Shown in pieces: positions 21,661 to 31,883 of a stretch of DNA of 64,000 nucleotides. A program made the translations under genes and the position numbers. Origin of the DNA: Candidatus Pandoraea novymonadis (lineage in GTDB: Bacteria; Pseudomonadota; Gammaproteobacteria; Burkholderiales; Burkholderiaceae); NCBI RefSeq assembly GCF_003004665.1, contig NZ_MUHY01000001.1, positions 744,001 through 808,000 on the forward strand, read 5' to 3'. Below the pieces are notes generated by a model. That model was not told the origin of the DNA. It did no database searches and was given only the letters and a program-made list of their open reading frames with translations. How positions within the stretch are numbered: the first letter of the stretch is position 1; each line of letters begins with the position of its first letter.

Positions 21661-22524
21661 ATGGCACTGAATACCTTCGTGCGAGCGTTATTAAAAGTTT
21701 TCGGAATCTTTAAGCGAAAAACCATAACAGAAGCAAAAATAAGCAGAGACGAACTCCACCCTGTCATCCTCAAAACTAGTAATTACATACAGAAAAAACC
21801 AAGCAGTCTACCGCTTAACCTTCTAGATCTTAAAAAGATCACAGTTGAAGATGTGATGGTCCCACGTGCGCACATCGAAGCACTTGATATCTCTGCCCCA
21901 CTAGAGGAACTTCTACAACAATTGGAGATCTGCTACCACAACAAACTACCTGTCTACGACACTGAAATTGATAATATCGTCGGCATCCTTCATATACGTT
22001 GCATGCTTTCGGTCCTCCGAAATTCTGATAATTTAACAGTCGACACGCTTCGAAATAAATTGGTAGAACCATACTTCATCCCTAGCGACACGTCCGCGTT
22101 GCAACAGCTTCAATACTTTGAAGAAAATCACCGGAGCGTCGGCTTAGTCGTTAATGAATATGGTGAGGTGAAAGGACTCATAACAAGTGAAGACATTATT
22201 AAAGAGCTAATTAGTGAATTCACGAACGACTTACGTATTATCTCAAACTATAACCAATCAGGCTGGACCTTGAAGGGGGACTGCATCATTAACGGCGCGG
22301 TGAGCCTACGCGATATCAACCGCCAACTTGGCATACAACTATCAACAAAAGGCCCGAAAACACTCAATGGGCTGATTCTCGAGACGCTACGCGAAATTCC
22401 AGAAGCCTGCGTCAGTATGGAAATCGACGGCTGCCGCATGGAAATCATGAAAATCGATAATCAAGCAATTCAAACCGTACGTCTTTTCCGACCAGCCTTA
22501 AAACCTATCGTACAAGACCATTAA
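21661..22524 (+). CDS. CorC/HlyC-family CBS-domain protein lacking the N-terminal membrane domain
   Basis: The 287-residue product covers the cytosolic part of a DUF21-CBS-CorC protein. It has a CBS pair (about residues 60-190, with TVEDVMVPRAHIEALD at the start of CBS1 and EYGEVKGLITSEDIIKELI at the end of CBS2) and the CorC_HlyC C-terminal domain (about 205-280). In Burkholderia the gene at this place (before the pilus assembly and coaE genes) encodes about 430 residues with four membrane helices. Here the frame begins just after that domain (ALNTFVRALL matches the membrane-exit region). It may be a soluble remnant like E. coli CorC or a decaying gene. Confidence 0.8.
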   Translation: MALNTFVRALLKVFGIFKRKTITEAKISRDELHPVILKTSNYIQKKPSSLPLNLLDLKKITVEDVMVPRAHIEALDISAPLEELLQQLEICYHNKLPVYDTEIDNIVGILHIRCMLSVLRNSDNLTVDTLRNKLVEPYFIPSDTSALQQLQYFEENHRSVGLVVNEYGEVKGLITSEDIIKELISEFTNDLRIISNYNQSGWTLKGDCIINGAVSLRDINRQLGIQLSTKGPKTLNGLILETLREIPEACVSMEIDGCRMEIMKIDNQAIQTVRLFRPALKPIVQDH

Positions 22525-23414
22525 TAAGATTAAAACTAACTCATCATGCTTCAAAAAGAACCCATAAGTGACTTCTGATTTAAGATTTAATTATTAATAT
22601 CAAAGAATCGTTTGGGAGTGTCTCCCATTTCTTTTAATCGCTTTTCTTTTGCCTCATCCACTTGCCTATATGATATATTTCTGCGGCAGAGAACATCGAT
22701 CCTCATAGATTATGATGAACAAGCAAAGATACCATCATCGACATACAATACGCAAAAATTAAGGTCGTGTTAATTACATCTCAAAATTATAGAAAAATCG
22801 TTGCTAGAAGATGCTATATCCACTCAATACATAGCAATTTATTCACAAACGTAAACTGATACTTATAGAAACCAAGTCAGTGCTTTAAAAATAGACAGAT
22901 TTTTCATGTGAGATCAATATCTTTGACAACCTTTTTATGATATGAATGATTAGTTCCTCCATGTCCTTATCCAAGATCACTCAAAGATGGAATTAGAGCG
23001 GCTTCGACATTGAAGTCTCGACGTTCGAGGAATTGTGTAGGCTTTTACCACCTAACAATAAACATTTCAGGACAACCTTAGCAGCCATTGTGTTAGCTTT
23101 GAGAATGGCAGCCTACCTCATGCAGCGAGATGTGCATCGCTATAAACAACCCTTAAGTCTCAGTAAAGCCTTTCAGAAATTTATTTCATAAACAACATCC
23201 ATCACCGATGAAACCAGCTAAACTCAAAGTGAATAAATCAACAGGGTATTCAACCTACTGGTTAATGACTTAACACAACAGGTCCACTACATTCATGTTA
23301 GTGATCGAAATAATATGCGCACCAGCCTTAGCTATCGTACAGATTTTTCCATCACTATGTATCACCAATGCCAACTCTGGTGCCATATGAATAAGGCCTA
23401 CAGCCCTATCAGCA
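22525..23414 (+). other. Eroded region in place of pilB and pilC
   Basis: 890 bp without intact genes. In relatives a secretion/pilus ATPase (pilB/gspE) and an inner-membrane platform protein (pilC/gspF), together about 2.7 kb, separate the corC-like gene from pilD. Here only scattered short frames remain; one stretch at 23245-23350 resembles PilB (separate entry). The rest is not recognisable. Confidence 0.5.
23245..23350 (+). pseudogene. Possible remnant of type IV pilus/type II secretion ATPase (pilB/gspE)
   Basis: One frame reads NLLVNDLTQQVHYIHV, then RNNMRTSLSYRTD. This resembles the PilB/GspE N-terminal signature xLVNxLLxxAxxxxASDIHxEP...RxRYRxDG in spacing and in several key residues (L, N, IH, R, YR, D). 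Stops and loss of similarity occur on both sides. The location between the corC-like gene and pilD fits. This is pattern matching by eye over about 35 codons. Confidence 0.3.
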
Positions 23415-24236
23415 ATGCTTCATTTACAAAATCCACTATTCGTAAAGATTCTCGTACAACTCCCCATCGGGGTTTATTTTACACTTTTCGCACTTCTTGG
23501 TCTCATTGGTGGACTGATTGTCAACATGACTATCAAGTACCTACCAGTAATCATCGAACGCACTTGGCAGATCGAATTTCTGACCATGCAACACAGCACA
23601 AACAATACAGATATCCGCTGCTATTCATCAGTATGTGGAAAAGAATCTATCCTAAATTGTTTTCATTCAACGACATCAGATAACCGCACTAGACGCACCA
23701 TCATCCTAATCACATCGATAATACTCGGCACGTTGATTGGATCGCGCTTCGGTCCAACATGGCAGGCAATAGGAGCAATGATATTAGCCTATGCGTTAAT
23801 CACGCTTGCAGTAATAGACGCCGATACGCAGCTGTTACCAGATATCATCGTGCTGCCACTCTTATGGGTTGGACTGCTGTGCAATCTCGGTCATTGGTTC
23901 ACCTCATTGCCAACTGCTGTGATCGGTGCCGCTGTTGGTTATTTAAGCCTATGGCTGCTTTACTGGCTTTACAAGTTGTTTCAGAAGAAAGAAAGCATGG
24001 GGTTCGGCGATTTCAAATTAGCCTCTCTGCTAGGCGCATGGTTCGGATGGAAAGCACTTCTTCAGATTTTCACAATCGCATCGCTTCTCGCACTCTTCGT
24101 GACAGGCATAATATGGCTGAATCGGCCCCTCGAGCGTCATCAACCATTTGCTTTCGGGCCATTCCTCACCTCAGCTGGTCTCGTTACCTTATTATGGGGA
24201 GATGGATTCACATACTGGTTGGACATTTCTTCGTGA
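23415..24236 (+). CDS. pilD: Prepilin peptidase PilD-like, zinc-binding cysteines lost
   Basis: Membrane aspartyl protease that cleaves prepilin leader peptides. The 273-residue frame keeps the first membrane segment with GLIGGLIVNMTIKYLP (about 29-44), the catalytic motif AVIDADTQLLPD (Asp135), and the second catalytic motif MGFGDFKLAS (Asp199), plus multiple membrane helices. The cytosolic zinc domain that normally carries two CxxC pairs is replaced by non-conserved sequence with single Cys at 69, 74 and 82. Its substrates' assembly genes upstream are gone. It overlaps coaE by GTGA, which may explain why the frame persists. Confidence 0.8.
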   Translation: MLHLQNPLFVKILVQLPIGVYFTLFALLGLIGGLIVNMTIKYLPVIIERTWQIEFLTMQHSTNNTDIRCYSSVCGKESILNCFHSTTSDNRTRRTIILITSIILGTLIGSRFGPTWQAIGAMILAYALITLAVIDADTQLLPDIIVLPLLWVGLLCNLGHWFTSLPTAVIGAAVGYLSLWLLYWLYKLFQKKESMGFGDFKLASLLGAWFGWKALLQIFTIASLLALFVTGIIWLNRPLERHQPFAFGPFLTSAGLVTLLWGDGFTYWLDISS

Positions 24237-24862
24237 TATATCGAATTGGCCTAACCGGTGGAATCGGCAGTGGTAAAACAACTGTCGCAAACCTCTTTGC
24301 CAGACATGGCGTCCCTATTATCGATACAGACAGCATCGCACACGAAATAACCTCATCTCATGGTGCAGCCATGACATCAATCCGAACAACGTTTGGCTCA
24401 AACTTCATCGCTCCAGACGGCTCACTCGACCGAAACCGCATGCGAGCACTTGTTTTCAAAGATAAAAAAGCAAAAGCAGCACTTGAAGCGATCACTCACC
24501 CGCTCATACGCGCCAAATGTGAGCAAGCTTCTTCTAAATCCAATGAACCTTATCTAATATTCGTTGTCCCCCTGCTCATTGAATCCAAGGCATGGTGGCG
24601 GCCACGCATACAGCGCATTGTGATCATCGATTGCGAGGAAGAAACTCAAATCGCACGTGTAATGGCCCGCAACAACTTCACACGTGAACAAGTACTCTCC
24701 ATTATTGCGCGACAAGCTGGACGTGCCGAACGACGAGCATCTGCGGATGACATTATCGACAATAACGACCGTGCTCCACCGATCACCTTGCAGGTAAAGT
24801 GCCTGCACAAACGCTATCTCAGCTTAGCAAAAAAGACAGCCAAGGAGATCTCATGGCAATAA
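24233..24862 (+). CDS. coaE: Dephospho-CoA kinase
   Basis: Last step of coenzyme A synthesis: phosphorylates the 3'-OH of dephospho-CoA. I start at the GTG at 24233, overlapping the pilD stop as GTGA, giving 209 residues beginning VIYRIGLTGGIGSGKTTVA, the family N-terminus. A longer upstream frame is non-homologous. Seen: Walker A GGIGSGKT, IDTDSIAHEI (about 31-40), THPLIRAKCE (about 88), VPLLIES (lid/CoA site, about 108) and RASADDIIDNND (about 166-177). Normal length. Followed by zapD, the normal Burkholderia order coaE-zapD-yacG. Confidence 0.95.
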   Translation: MIYRIGLTGGIGSGKTTVANLFARHGVPIIDTDSIAHEITSSHGAAMTSIRTTFGSNFIAPDGSLDRNRMRALVFKDKKAKAALEAITHPLIRAKCEQASSKSNEPYLIFVVPLLIESKAWWRPRIQRIVIIDCEEETQIARVMARNNFTREQVLSIIARQAGRAERRASADDIIDNNDRAPPITLQVKCLHKRYLSLAKKTAKEISWQ

Positions 24863-24981
24863 AAATATGTAGGTTTTTCGTGAATCCATTGTAAAGTCCA
24901 TAAAACCATACACATTGCCACTGTGCGAAGTAGGGCATTAGAATATGGCAGATACTACATTAACTTCTTGGACTGACGCGC

Positions 24982-25740
24982 TTGATCCTGTACGAATATC
25001 CACTAAACGAACGCATTCGAACACTACTGCGACTGGAAGAATTGTTCCAACACTTCACATTCTTCATCGCTCAAAATCAACCACTTAATCATCATACCGC
25101 ACTTATCAAACTATTCGAGATCGCTGATATCGCCGGCCGCTCCGACCTGAAGACTGATCTCATCAAAGAACTCGACCGTCAGCGGCAAGGGCTAGAAACA
25201 TATCGTGGAAACCCTAATATCCAGATAGATACCCTTGAAAACCTTATCGAAAAAATTAAGCGAACATTGCTAGATTTGAATAAAATTATTGGAAAACTAG
25301 GGCATCATCTCAATGATAACGAATGGTTATCATCCATTCGTTATCGTTCCGTGATTCCTGGGGGGACATGCTGTTTTGATTTACCTGCTTATTACGCGTG
25401 GCGTCATCACCCCGCAGAAGAACGTAGGGAAGACATCGAAAAATGGATTGCGCCGCTGTTACCACTAAACGATGCAATCACTATCATCCTCGGGCTTACC
25501 AGAGAAACCGGTCATATCAGCAAAGTTATAGCGGAAAATGGTAGCTATCAAAAAACGCTGACAGGGCGGGTTCTCTATCAACTCATACAAGTACAAGTAA
25601 CTGCTACTTTAAATGTCATTCCTGAGGCTAGTGCCAACAAATACATGCTATGGGTACGCTTCACTGACCAAGATGGTGACATGCGCCCAAGGCGCATTAC
25701 TAGCAATGTGCCTTTCCTACTCACTCTCTGTAGTCTTTAA
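24982..25740 (+). CDS. zapD: Cell division protein ZapD
   Basis: Cytosolic protein that cross-links FtsZ filaments in the division ring. The 252-residue product starts at a TTG (24982): [20 protein letters not shown] is the conserved family N-terminus, so the rare start is well supported. Further family blocks: [21 protein letters not shown] (about 37-57), [16 protein letters not shown] (about 112-127), [13 protein letters not shown] (about 131-143) and the C-terminal [18 protein letters not shown] and [10 protein letters not shown]. Full length. Between coaE and yacG. Confidence 0.93.
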   Translation: MILYEYPLNERIRTLLRLEELFQHFTFFIAQNQPLNHHTALIKLFEIADIAGRSDLKTDLIKELDRQRQGLETYRGNPNIQIDTLENLIEKIKRTLLDLNKIIGKLGHHLNDNEWLSSIRYRSVIPGGTCCFDLPAYYAWRHHPAEERREDIEKWIAPLLPLNDAITIILGLTRETGHISKVIAENGSYQKTLTGRVLYQLIQVQVTATLNVIPEASANKYMLWVRFTDQDGDMRPRRITSNVPFLLTLCSL

Positions 25741-25745
25741 ATCTT

Positions 25746-25943
25746 ATGACGACTTTCATCAACTGTCCAAACTGTGGGGAAAGAATATTATGGGGGCCAG
25801 AAGCACTCTTTCGTCCGTTTTGTAGTGATCGCTGTAAAAAAATTGACATGGGCGCCTGGGCCACCGAGAAATACACTATTCCATCAGAAACAACGGAAGA
25901 TCCAGCAAGGAAAAACTTGCTTCCCTCCATCGAGGATTTATAA
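25746..25943 (+). CDS. yacG: Zinc-binding DNA gyrase inhibitor YacG
   Basis: Small zinc-finger protein reported in E. coli to bind GyrB and inhibit gyrase. The 65-residue product carries the four-cysteine motif CPNCG (about residues 7-11) and FCSDRCKKIDMGAWA (about 25-39), in the normal arrangement. It lies five bases after zapD, the usual partner. C-terminal tail is short and acidic. It converges with mutT from the other strand. Confidence 0.92.
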   Translation: MTTFINCPNCGERILWGPEALFRPFCSDRCKKIDMGAWATEKYTIPSETTEDPARKNLLPSIEDL

Positions 25944-26033
25944 GATATTCCACAACATATCTCAAAGCGCAAATACAAAACCAGTTAAGATTTTTCTAGA
26001 TATCCAATTCACTCTCTTTCGCGTAGAGTATCA

Positions 26034-26474
26034 TCAATCATCCCCCACCAGTTCTGCCACCAGAAAATTCACTATAGATAATACTGTAGGTAATAGTGGT
26101 ACCAAGCTGAACGGTGGCTTTTGCCACATCAGCACCTGTCCTTCACGACCATGAGGTACGCCAGTCCAAGCTCTCACTTTACAGAAATATAAACGTACAT
26201 GAGCATGCGGATAGCAGTGCTCTAACACTTTCCATCGTTCACAACGCTTAACTGTCACCCCCAACTCTTCATGTAATTCACGCTCAAGTGCAGCCTCAAC
26301 CGTCTCACCAACTTCAATCTTTCCCCCAGGAAATTCCCAATAACCTGCATAGGATTTACCGGCTGGCCGCTGTCCTAGCAATACAACGTCATCGGGCTGA
26401 TCGATCATTATACCGACAGCAACTTCGATGACAGGACGCCGGTCCAGCGCTGTATTAATAACAGCAGCAATCAT
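26034..26474 (-). CDS. mutT: NUDIX hydrolase, MutT type (8-oxo-dGTP diphosphatase)
   Basis: Probably hydrolyses 8-oxo-dGTP to prevent A:T to C:G transversions. The 146-residue product has a full Nudix box GGKIEVGETVEAALERELHE followed by ELG (about residues 50-72), preceded by GYWEFPGG. The N-terminal part VIEVAVGIMI and RPAGKSYAGYWEFPGG is typical of MutT. Directly downstream (8 bp) of the AAA+ ATPase gene and probably co-transcribed with it and argJ, as in Burkholderia. Retention of this repair gene in a shrinking genome is noteworthy but not unusual. Confidence 0.9.
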   Translation of the reverse strand: MIAAVINTALDRRPVIEVAVGIMIDQPDDVVLLGQRPAGKSYAGYWEFPGGKIEVGETVEAALERELHEELGVTVKRCERWKVLEHCYPHAHVRLYFCKVRAWTGVPHGREGQVLMWQKPPFSLVPLLPTVLSIVNFLVAELVGDD

Positions 26475-26482
26475 AAGGATAT

Positions 26483-27373
26483 TTATTTAAAAGAGCTGGA
26501 CTGGATAGCATCACAATTTTTCCCCGCCCAATCGCGTGCAAACTGAAAAGCGACACGACCCGAGCGTGAACCACGCTCTAACGCCCACATCAGCGCTTCT
26601 GGACGTACCAAATCAAAGGTGTTTTCTGCGATACCAAAGTGTTTAAGCCAATGTTCAACAATCATCAGGTAATCATCTTGCTTAAAGGGATAGAAGCTCA
26701 TCCACAGCCCAAAACGTTCTGACAATGAATTCTTCTCCTCAATTACCTCGCCTGGATGAATTTCGCCATCTTCTGTGTGACGATAACTTTCATTGTCACG
26801 CAAATATTCCGGCATCAAATGCCGACGATTTGAAGTTGCATAGATCAGAATATTATCCGATGAGCCGGCAATCGACCCATCAAGTGCCACTTTAAGTGCC
26901 TTATAGCCTGACTCTCCTTCCTCGAAGGACAAATCATCGCAAAATACGATGAATCGCTCGATACGTTCAGAGATAAGACTAACAATATCACCAAGATCTG
27001 ATAAATCATCCTTGTCAACTTCGATGAGACGCAATCCTTGCTCGGAATAAGCATTCAGACAAGCTTTGATCAACGAGGATTTTCCCGTACCACGAGCACC
27101 TGTCAATAGCACATTATTCGCCGGCTTACCACGCACGAACTGCCATGTATTTCTTTCAATCACCATTTTCTGATGGTCGATATTTTTCAAATCTCGCAGG
27201 TTAATAGGAATAACACGGGGCACCACTTGTAAATAGCCGGACCCCTGCTTTTTACGCCAGCGAAACGCCCTCGCTGTATACCAATCGATTTGCGGCACAG
27301 CAGGCGGCAACATGGATTCCAGACGTGTCAGCACGCCTTCGGCACGTGTCAAAAATTGATCAAGCTTATCCAT
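26483..27373 (-). CDS. AAA+ family ATPase of the DUF815 type
   Basis: Cytosolic ATPase of unknown function, conserved next to argJ and mutT across Burkholderiales. From the ATG at 27373 it is 296 residues (a TTG at 27382 would add three). It starts MDKLDQFLTRAEGVLTRLE. Seen: Walker A LLTGARGTGKSSLIKAC (about 91-107), a Walker B-like stretch FIVFCDDLSFEEGE (about 141-154), a sensor-like IYATSNRRHL (about 177) and a C-terminal helical lid. Length is normal for the family. I cannot assign a substrate. Confidence 0.88.
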   Translation of the reverse strand: MDKLDQFLTRAEGVLTRLESMLPPAVPQIDWYTARAFRWRKKQGSGYLQVVPRVIPINLRDLKNIDHQKMVIERNTWQFVRGKPANNVLLTGARGTGKSSLIKACLNAYSEQGLRLIEVDKDDLSDLGDIVSLISERIERFIVFCDDLSFEEGESGYKALKVALDGSIAGSSDNILIYATSNRRHLMPEYLRDNESYRHTEDGEIHPGEVIEEKNSLSERFGLWMSFYPFKQDDYLMIVEHWLKHFGIAENTFDLVRPEALMWALERGSRSGRVAFQFARDWAGKNCDAIQSSSFK

Positions 27374-27428
27374 ATGTATCAAAGAGCCTCACACGCTCTG
27401 AAAATGAGTACTTATCAGGTAAAAATAA

Positions 27429-28658
27429 TCAAGAACGGTAATCAGCATTTATTTTCACGTAATCATACGATAAATCACATGTCCACACTGTCGCATGTGC
27501 ATCACCACGTCCAAGCACTACGCGCACTATGATCTCCGATTGCTGCATGACACGCTGACCATCTTCCTCACGATACTCGGGATGACGACCACCCGCACGA
27601 GCAACAAAAACATCATCAAGATATAAATCAATTTGACTCACATCAAGATCGGGCACCTCTGCATAACCAATAGCAGCAAGGATACGTCCTAGGTTTGGAT
27701 CCGAAGCAAAGAAGGCTGTTTTCACCAACGGTGAATGGCCGATGGCATAAGCAATTTGACGGCATTCGGAAACGTTACCCCCCCCCTCAACAGTAATTGT
27801 AATAAATTTGGTCGCGCCTTCAGCATCCCTCACAATCAATTGTGCCAATCTCTGCGACAGAGATAATATGGCATTGCGGAGGATAAAGTATTCTGGAGAA
27901 TCAGTTCGTGTAATTTCTGGCAAATCCGTCTGTCCAGTCGCAACAACGATAAATGAATCGTTCGTGGAGGTATCTCCATCTATTGTGATAGCATTGAAAG
28001 AAAGGTCGGCCACATCTTTCACCAATGTATTGAGCACAGGCTGCGTTACACGAGCATCAGTACATACAAAACCTAACATGGTCGCCATATTCGGGTGAAT
28101 CATGCCAGCACCCTTACTGATACCTGTTAGCGTTACACAATGATCATTGATCGTGATTTGATGCGAAGCTGCCTTCGGCAGGGTGTCCGTCGTCATAATC
28201 GACTGAGCGGCTTCAAACCAATTTGTACTCTTTAAATTTCCAATGGCTTGCGGTAATCCTGAAATTAAACGATCCACCGGCAGTGGCTCCATAATAACGC
28301 CTGTGGAAAATGGTAGTACTTGATTCGGCTCTATACTCAACAAATCTGCGAGTGCAGCGCACGTCTGACGTGTTGCCAGAATACCCGATTCGCCAGTACC
28401 TGCATTAGCATTACCAGTGTTCACAACGAGCGCCCGAATACCAGCACTCGCAGAAAGATGTTCCTGACACACGGTCACTGGTGCCGCACAGAATCGATTC
28501 TTCGTAAAAATTCCTGCGACTCTACTACATTCAGCCAAATGAATGACTAACAAGTCTTTACGATTTGGTTTGCGGATATGCGCTTCAGCCCATCCTAGTT
28601 CAATACCGGGGACGGCATATAATTGCACAGGTTTGATCAAGGGGAAATTAACAGCCAT
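27429..28658 (-). CDS. argJ: Bifunctional glutamate N-acetyltransferase/ornithine acetyltransferase
   Basis: Arginine biosynthesis enzyme that recycles the acetyl group between N-acetylornithine and glutamate. From the ATG at 28658 it is 409 residues starting [10 protein letters not shown]. It shows the self-cleavage site [21 protein letters not shown] (nucleophilic Thr in the NMATML block, about residue 191) that separates the alpha and beta chains, ATGQTD, and [14 protein letters not shown]. The frame contains a run of nine G residues (coding strand) within EGGGN. Located between secA and the DUF815 ATPase gene on the minus strand. Confidence 0.94.
   Translation of the reverse strand: MAVNFPLIKPVQLYAVPGIELGWAEAHIRKPNRKDLLVIHLAECSRVAGIFTKNRFCAAPVTVCQEHLSASAGIRALVVNTGNANAGTGESGILATRQTCAALADLLSIEPNQVLPFSTGVIMEPLPVDRLISGLPQAIGNLKSTNWFEAAQSIMTTDTLPKAASHQITINDHCVTLTGISKGAGMIHPNMATMLGFVCTDARVTQPVLNTLVKDVADLSFNAITIDGDTSTNDSFIVVATGQTDLPEITRTDSPEYFILRNAILSLSQRLAQLIVRDAEGATKFITITVEGGGNVSECRQIAYAIGHSPLVKTAFFASDPNLGRILAAIGYAEVPDLDVSQIDLYLDDVFVARAGGRHPEYREEDGQRVMQQSEIIVRVVLGRGDAHATVWTCDLSYDYVKINADYRS
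27778..27786. repeat. Nine-base C/G homopolymer inside argJ
   Basis: C9 on the plus strand, G9 on the coding strand, encoding Gly-Gly-Gly. Longest G/C run noted in the window. Confidence 0.9.
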
Positions 28659-28751
28659 GAGTACCAACCCAAAAGAAGGAAAGAAAACACATTGACGTCA
28701 AAATAGCTTATGGAAAAGAACCGAAATCCTACAGCTTACACATTACATATC

Positions 28752-31511
28752 TCAAAGCAGTCTGCCGTGACAATACTTATATTTTTTGCCGCGACCGCAA
28801 GGACATGGCTCATTGCGCCCAACCTTCGGTAAAAAAAGTTCACTTTCGGCCGAAGTAGAAATGGGAAACGCAGACGATGCGTCGCCTCTTAAGTTTTCGG
28901 CCATCTCTCCATGCTGTAAATCAACGTTAGCCAATTGACTGATACCACGCCCAAATTCCTCCGACACCAGATCAATTTCTTCCGAGGATTGAATACGTAC
29001 ATTCATGATGGCACGCGTCACGTCGAACTTAATGGCATCCAGCAACTGCGAGAACAAGTCAAACGCTTCACGCTTGTATTCCTGTTTCGGATTCATCTGT
29101 GCGTAGCCTCGTAGATGAATCCCCTGACGCAAATGATCAAGCGCCGCTAAATGTTCTCGCCAATGTATATCTATACTTTGTAACATTACGGAACGTTCAA
29201 AACCAGAAAATGACTCTCGGCCGACCTGAGCAACCTTAGCGTTATATGAGACTTCAGCAGCCGCCAACACCTGTTGGCGGATATCTTCATCCTCAAGATC
29301 AACACTATCAAGTTTTGATATTAATGGCAAATCGAGCTGCCACTCTTCCGATAATTTCCTTTCGAGCCCCTGCAGATCCCATTGCTCCTCGAAGGAGCGA
29401 ATAGGTACGAAGTTACGCAAAATGTCATCAAATACACTTTGACGCATACTGGCGACACTTTCAGAAATATCGATGGCTTCAAGCAACTCATTACGCTGCT
29501 GATAAATAACCTTACGCTGATCATTCGCTACGTCATCATATTCAAGTAGCTGCTTACGCACATCGAAGTTACGAGCTTCGACCTTACGTTGCGCCGACTC
29601 AATCGAACGTGACACGATACCAGCTTCAATCGCCTCACCTTCCGGCATTTTTAGACGGTCCATGATAGCGCGCACTCGGTCGCTTGCAAAGATGCGTAAG
29701 AGCGGATCTTCCAGTGACAAATAAAAACGTGAAGAGCCAGGATTCCCCTGTCGAGCAGAACGGCCACGCAATTGATTATCAATCCTGCGTGATTCATGAC
29801 GTTCAGTGCCAATTATATGTAAACCACCAACCGCTGTGACCTGCTCATGCAAACCTTGCCATTCATCATGCAATTGCTTCACGCGCCTAGTCTTTTCCTG
29901 ACTAGTAATGGTCGAATCGGCCTCAACTATAGCCGCCTGCTTTTCAACATTACCCCCCAATACGATGTCCGTACCACGCCCCGCCATATTTGTAGCGATT
30001 GTAATCACTCCCGGACGCCCTGCCTGAGCAACAATTTCAGCCTCACGTGAGTGTTGCTTAGCATTGAGCACCTGGTGAGATAATTTTTCGCTGACTAGTA
30101 ACTGCGACAGATACTCTGAGGTTTCAATCGATGTCGTCCCAACAAGCACTGGTTGCCCACGTTCGACACAACCCCGAATATCTTTGATAATCGCATCGTA
30201 TTTCTCTTTCGCCGTTTTATAGATCTGATCTTGGCGATCCTGACGCTTATTTGGACGATTAGTAGGAATAATAACCGTCTCAAGATGATAAATCTCATTA
30301 AATTCGTAGGCTTCAGTATCAGCGGTACCTGTCATCCCAGAAAGCTTCGCGTACATGCGGAAATAATTCTGGAAAGTGATCGACGCCAACGTTTGATTTT
30401 CGTGCTGGATATGAACACGCTCTTTTGCTTCAATAGCTTGATGCAAGCCTTCCGACCAACGACGACCGCTCATCAAACGACCAGTAAATTCATCAACAAT
30501 AATAATCTCATTGTTCTGCACAACATAATGCTGATCACGATGAAACAGCGCCCGCGCGCGTAAGGCAGCGTACACATGATGCATCAGAGAAATGTTATGC
30601 GGGGAGTAAAGGCTCTCGCCTTGCGAGATCATGCCCCACTGTAACAAAATCTGTTCCGCCTTTTCGTGACCTTGTTCAGTTAAAAAAACCTGTCGAGCCT
30701 TTTCATCGAGAGTATAATCACCCGGCACTTCGACACCTGTTCCATCTAATTTTTCTTCTCCAATCTGACGTTTCAACAGTTTCGGCAAGCCGTCTATCTT
30801 AAGGTACAGTTCAGTGTTGTCTTCCGCTTCACCTGAAATAATCAACGGTGTACGTGCTTCGTCAATCAAAATGGAATCAACCTCGTCTACAATTGCGTAG
30901 GACAAAGTGCGTTGCACGCGTTGATTAGTCTCGTAGACCATGTTGTCACGTAGATAATCAAAACCAAACTCGTTATTGGTGCCGTAAGTGATGTCTGCAG
31001 CATAAGCGGCTTGCTTTTGTGCATGCAGCATCTCAGAAAGATTGATACCAACTGACAGACCCAAGAAGTTATACAGTCCCTCCATCCATTCAGCATCACG
31101 CTGCGCCAGGTAATCATTCACTGTAATCACATGAACGCCCTTCCCAGCAAGTGCGTTTAGGTAGGCTGGCAGCGTAGCTACAAACGTTTTTCCTTCGCCC
31201 GTGCGCATTTCAGCAATCTTACCGTAGTGCAATGCCATCCCACCAATTAACTGTACATCGAAATGACGCATTTTGAGTACACGCTGGCCGGCTTCGCGGC
31301 AAACCGCGAATGCTTCTACGAGGAGCGAATCGAGGACAGCTCCTTGCGCTAAGCGTTGCTTAAATTCATCGGTCTTGCCGCGCAGCTCAGTATCGCTCAA
31401 AGCAACGATTTTTGGCTCGATTGCATTAATTGCCTCGACAATTTTCTGGTAGCGCTTGATGAGCCGTTGGTTGCGGCTGCCAAATATTTTTTGGAGAAGG
31501 CCAGGGATCAT
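28752..31511 (-). CDS. secA: Protein translocase ATPase SecA
   Basis: Motor of Sec-dependent protein export. The 919-residue protein has all main parts: N-terminal [21 protein letters not shown], Walker A in [20 protein letters not shown] (about 103), [19 protein letters not shown] (DEAD-type Walker B, about 209), the cross-linking domain, [16 protein letters not shown] (about 506-521), the HRLR region [19 protein letters not shown], and the C-terminal zinc motif [14 protein letters not shown] that binds SecB. Complete. Upstream of argJ; the DciA-like and M23 peptidase genes that usually precede secA are absent. Confidence 0.97.
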   Translation of the reverse strand: MIPGLLQKIFGSRNQRLIKRYQKIVEAINAIEPKIVALSDTELRGKTDEFKQRLAQGAVLDSLLVEAFAVCREAGQRVLKMRHFDVQLIGGMALHYGKIAEMRTGEGKTFVATLPAYLNALAGKGVHVITVNDYLAQRDAEWMEGLYNFLGLSVGINLSEMLHAQKQAAYAADITYGTNNEFGFDYLRDNMVYETNQRVQRTLSYAIVDEVDSILIDEARTPLIISGEAEDNTELYLKIDGLPKLLKRQIGEEKLDGTGVEVPGDYTLDEKARQVFLTEQGHEKAEQILLQWGMISQGESLYSPHNISLMHHVYAALRARALFHRDQHYVVQNNEIIIVDEFTGRLMSGRRWSEGLHQAIEAKERVHIQHENQTLASITFQNYFRMYAKLSGMTGTADTEAYEFNEIYHLETVIIPTNRPNKRQDRQDQIYKTAKEKYDAIIKDIRGCVERGQPVLVGTTSIETSEYLSQLLVSEKLSHQVLNAKQHSREAEIVAQAGRPGVITIATNMAGRGTDIVLGGNVEKQAAIVEADSTITSQEKTRRVKQLHDEWQGLHEQVTAVGGLHIIGTERHESRRIDNQLRGRSARQGNPGSSRFYLSLEDPLLRIFASDRVRAIMDRLKMPEGEAIEAGIVSRSIESAQRKVEARNFDVRKQLLEYDDVANDQRKVIYQQRNELLEAIDISESVASMRQSVFDDILRNFVPIRSFEEQWDLQGLERKLSEEWQLDLPLISKLDSVDLEDEDIRQQVLAAAEVSYNAKVAQVGRESFSGFERSVMLQSIDIHWREHLAALDHLRQGIHLRGYAQMNPKQEYKREAFDLFSQLLDAIKFDVTRAIMNVRIQSSEEIDLVSEEFGRGISQLANVDLQHGEMAENLRGDASSAFPISTSAESELFLPKVGRNEPCPCGRGKKYKYCHGRLL

Positions 31512-31850
31512 CGGATCATTAGTTAGTATGACTGCGATTCACTCCGATTCTGGATACATCGTCAGAACGGATTTTCACAAATATTCAAAAGGAATATTTT
31601 AGCATGACGTGTTACAACGAGCTGTTACTCTAAAGTATTTGGTTTAGTAAAGTAAATATAGTGGCATGTTGCTAGTCAGTATGACACATCCAGTTTAAGG
31701 AAGATTAAGCAGTTACTTAGATAGATCTCGAGATTGTGTACTTGCCAGTTAAGAATTTTTTAATCCATAGAAAGTGGCAAGTTCAAATTTCATCGGCATC
31801 GAACTATTAAAACCACGAACGTGCTTTATTACAACTATAACAACAGTACA

Positions 31851-31859
31851 TGTTACAAT
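31851..31859 (+). promoter_or_regulatory. Extended -10 promoter element ahead of the fsr-like gene
   Basis: TGTTACAAT: TACAAT (31854-31859) preceded by TG one base upstream, which defines an extended -10. The -35 is weak (TTACAA at 31829, 19-bp spacer). It would start a transcript near 31866. Confidence 0.45.
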
Positions 31860-31883
31860 TGAGCCTTACGTAGGGTCATGAAG

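Noticed and set aside
23315-23683. 122-codon plus-strand frame overlapping pilD
   Set aside because: Its first codons coincide with the possible PilB remnant, but most of it is an out-of-frame shadow of pilD.
23759-24232. Long N-terminal extension of CoaE
   Set aside because: Out-of-frame reading through pilD; CoaE starts at the GTG 24233.
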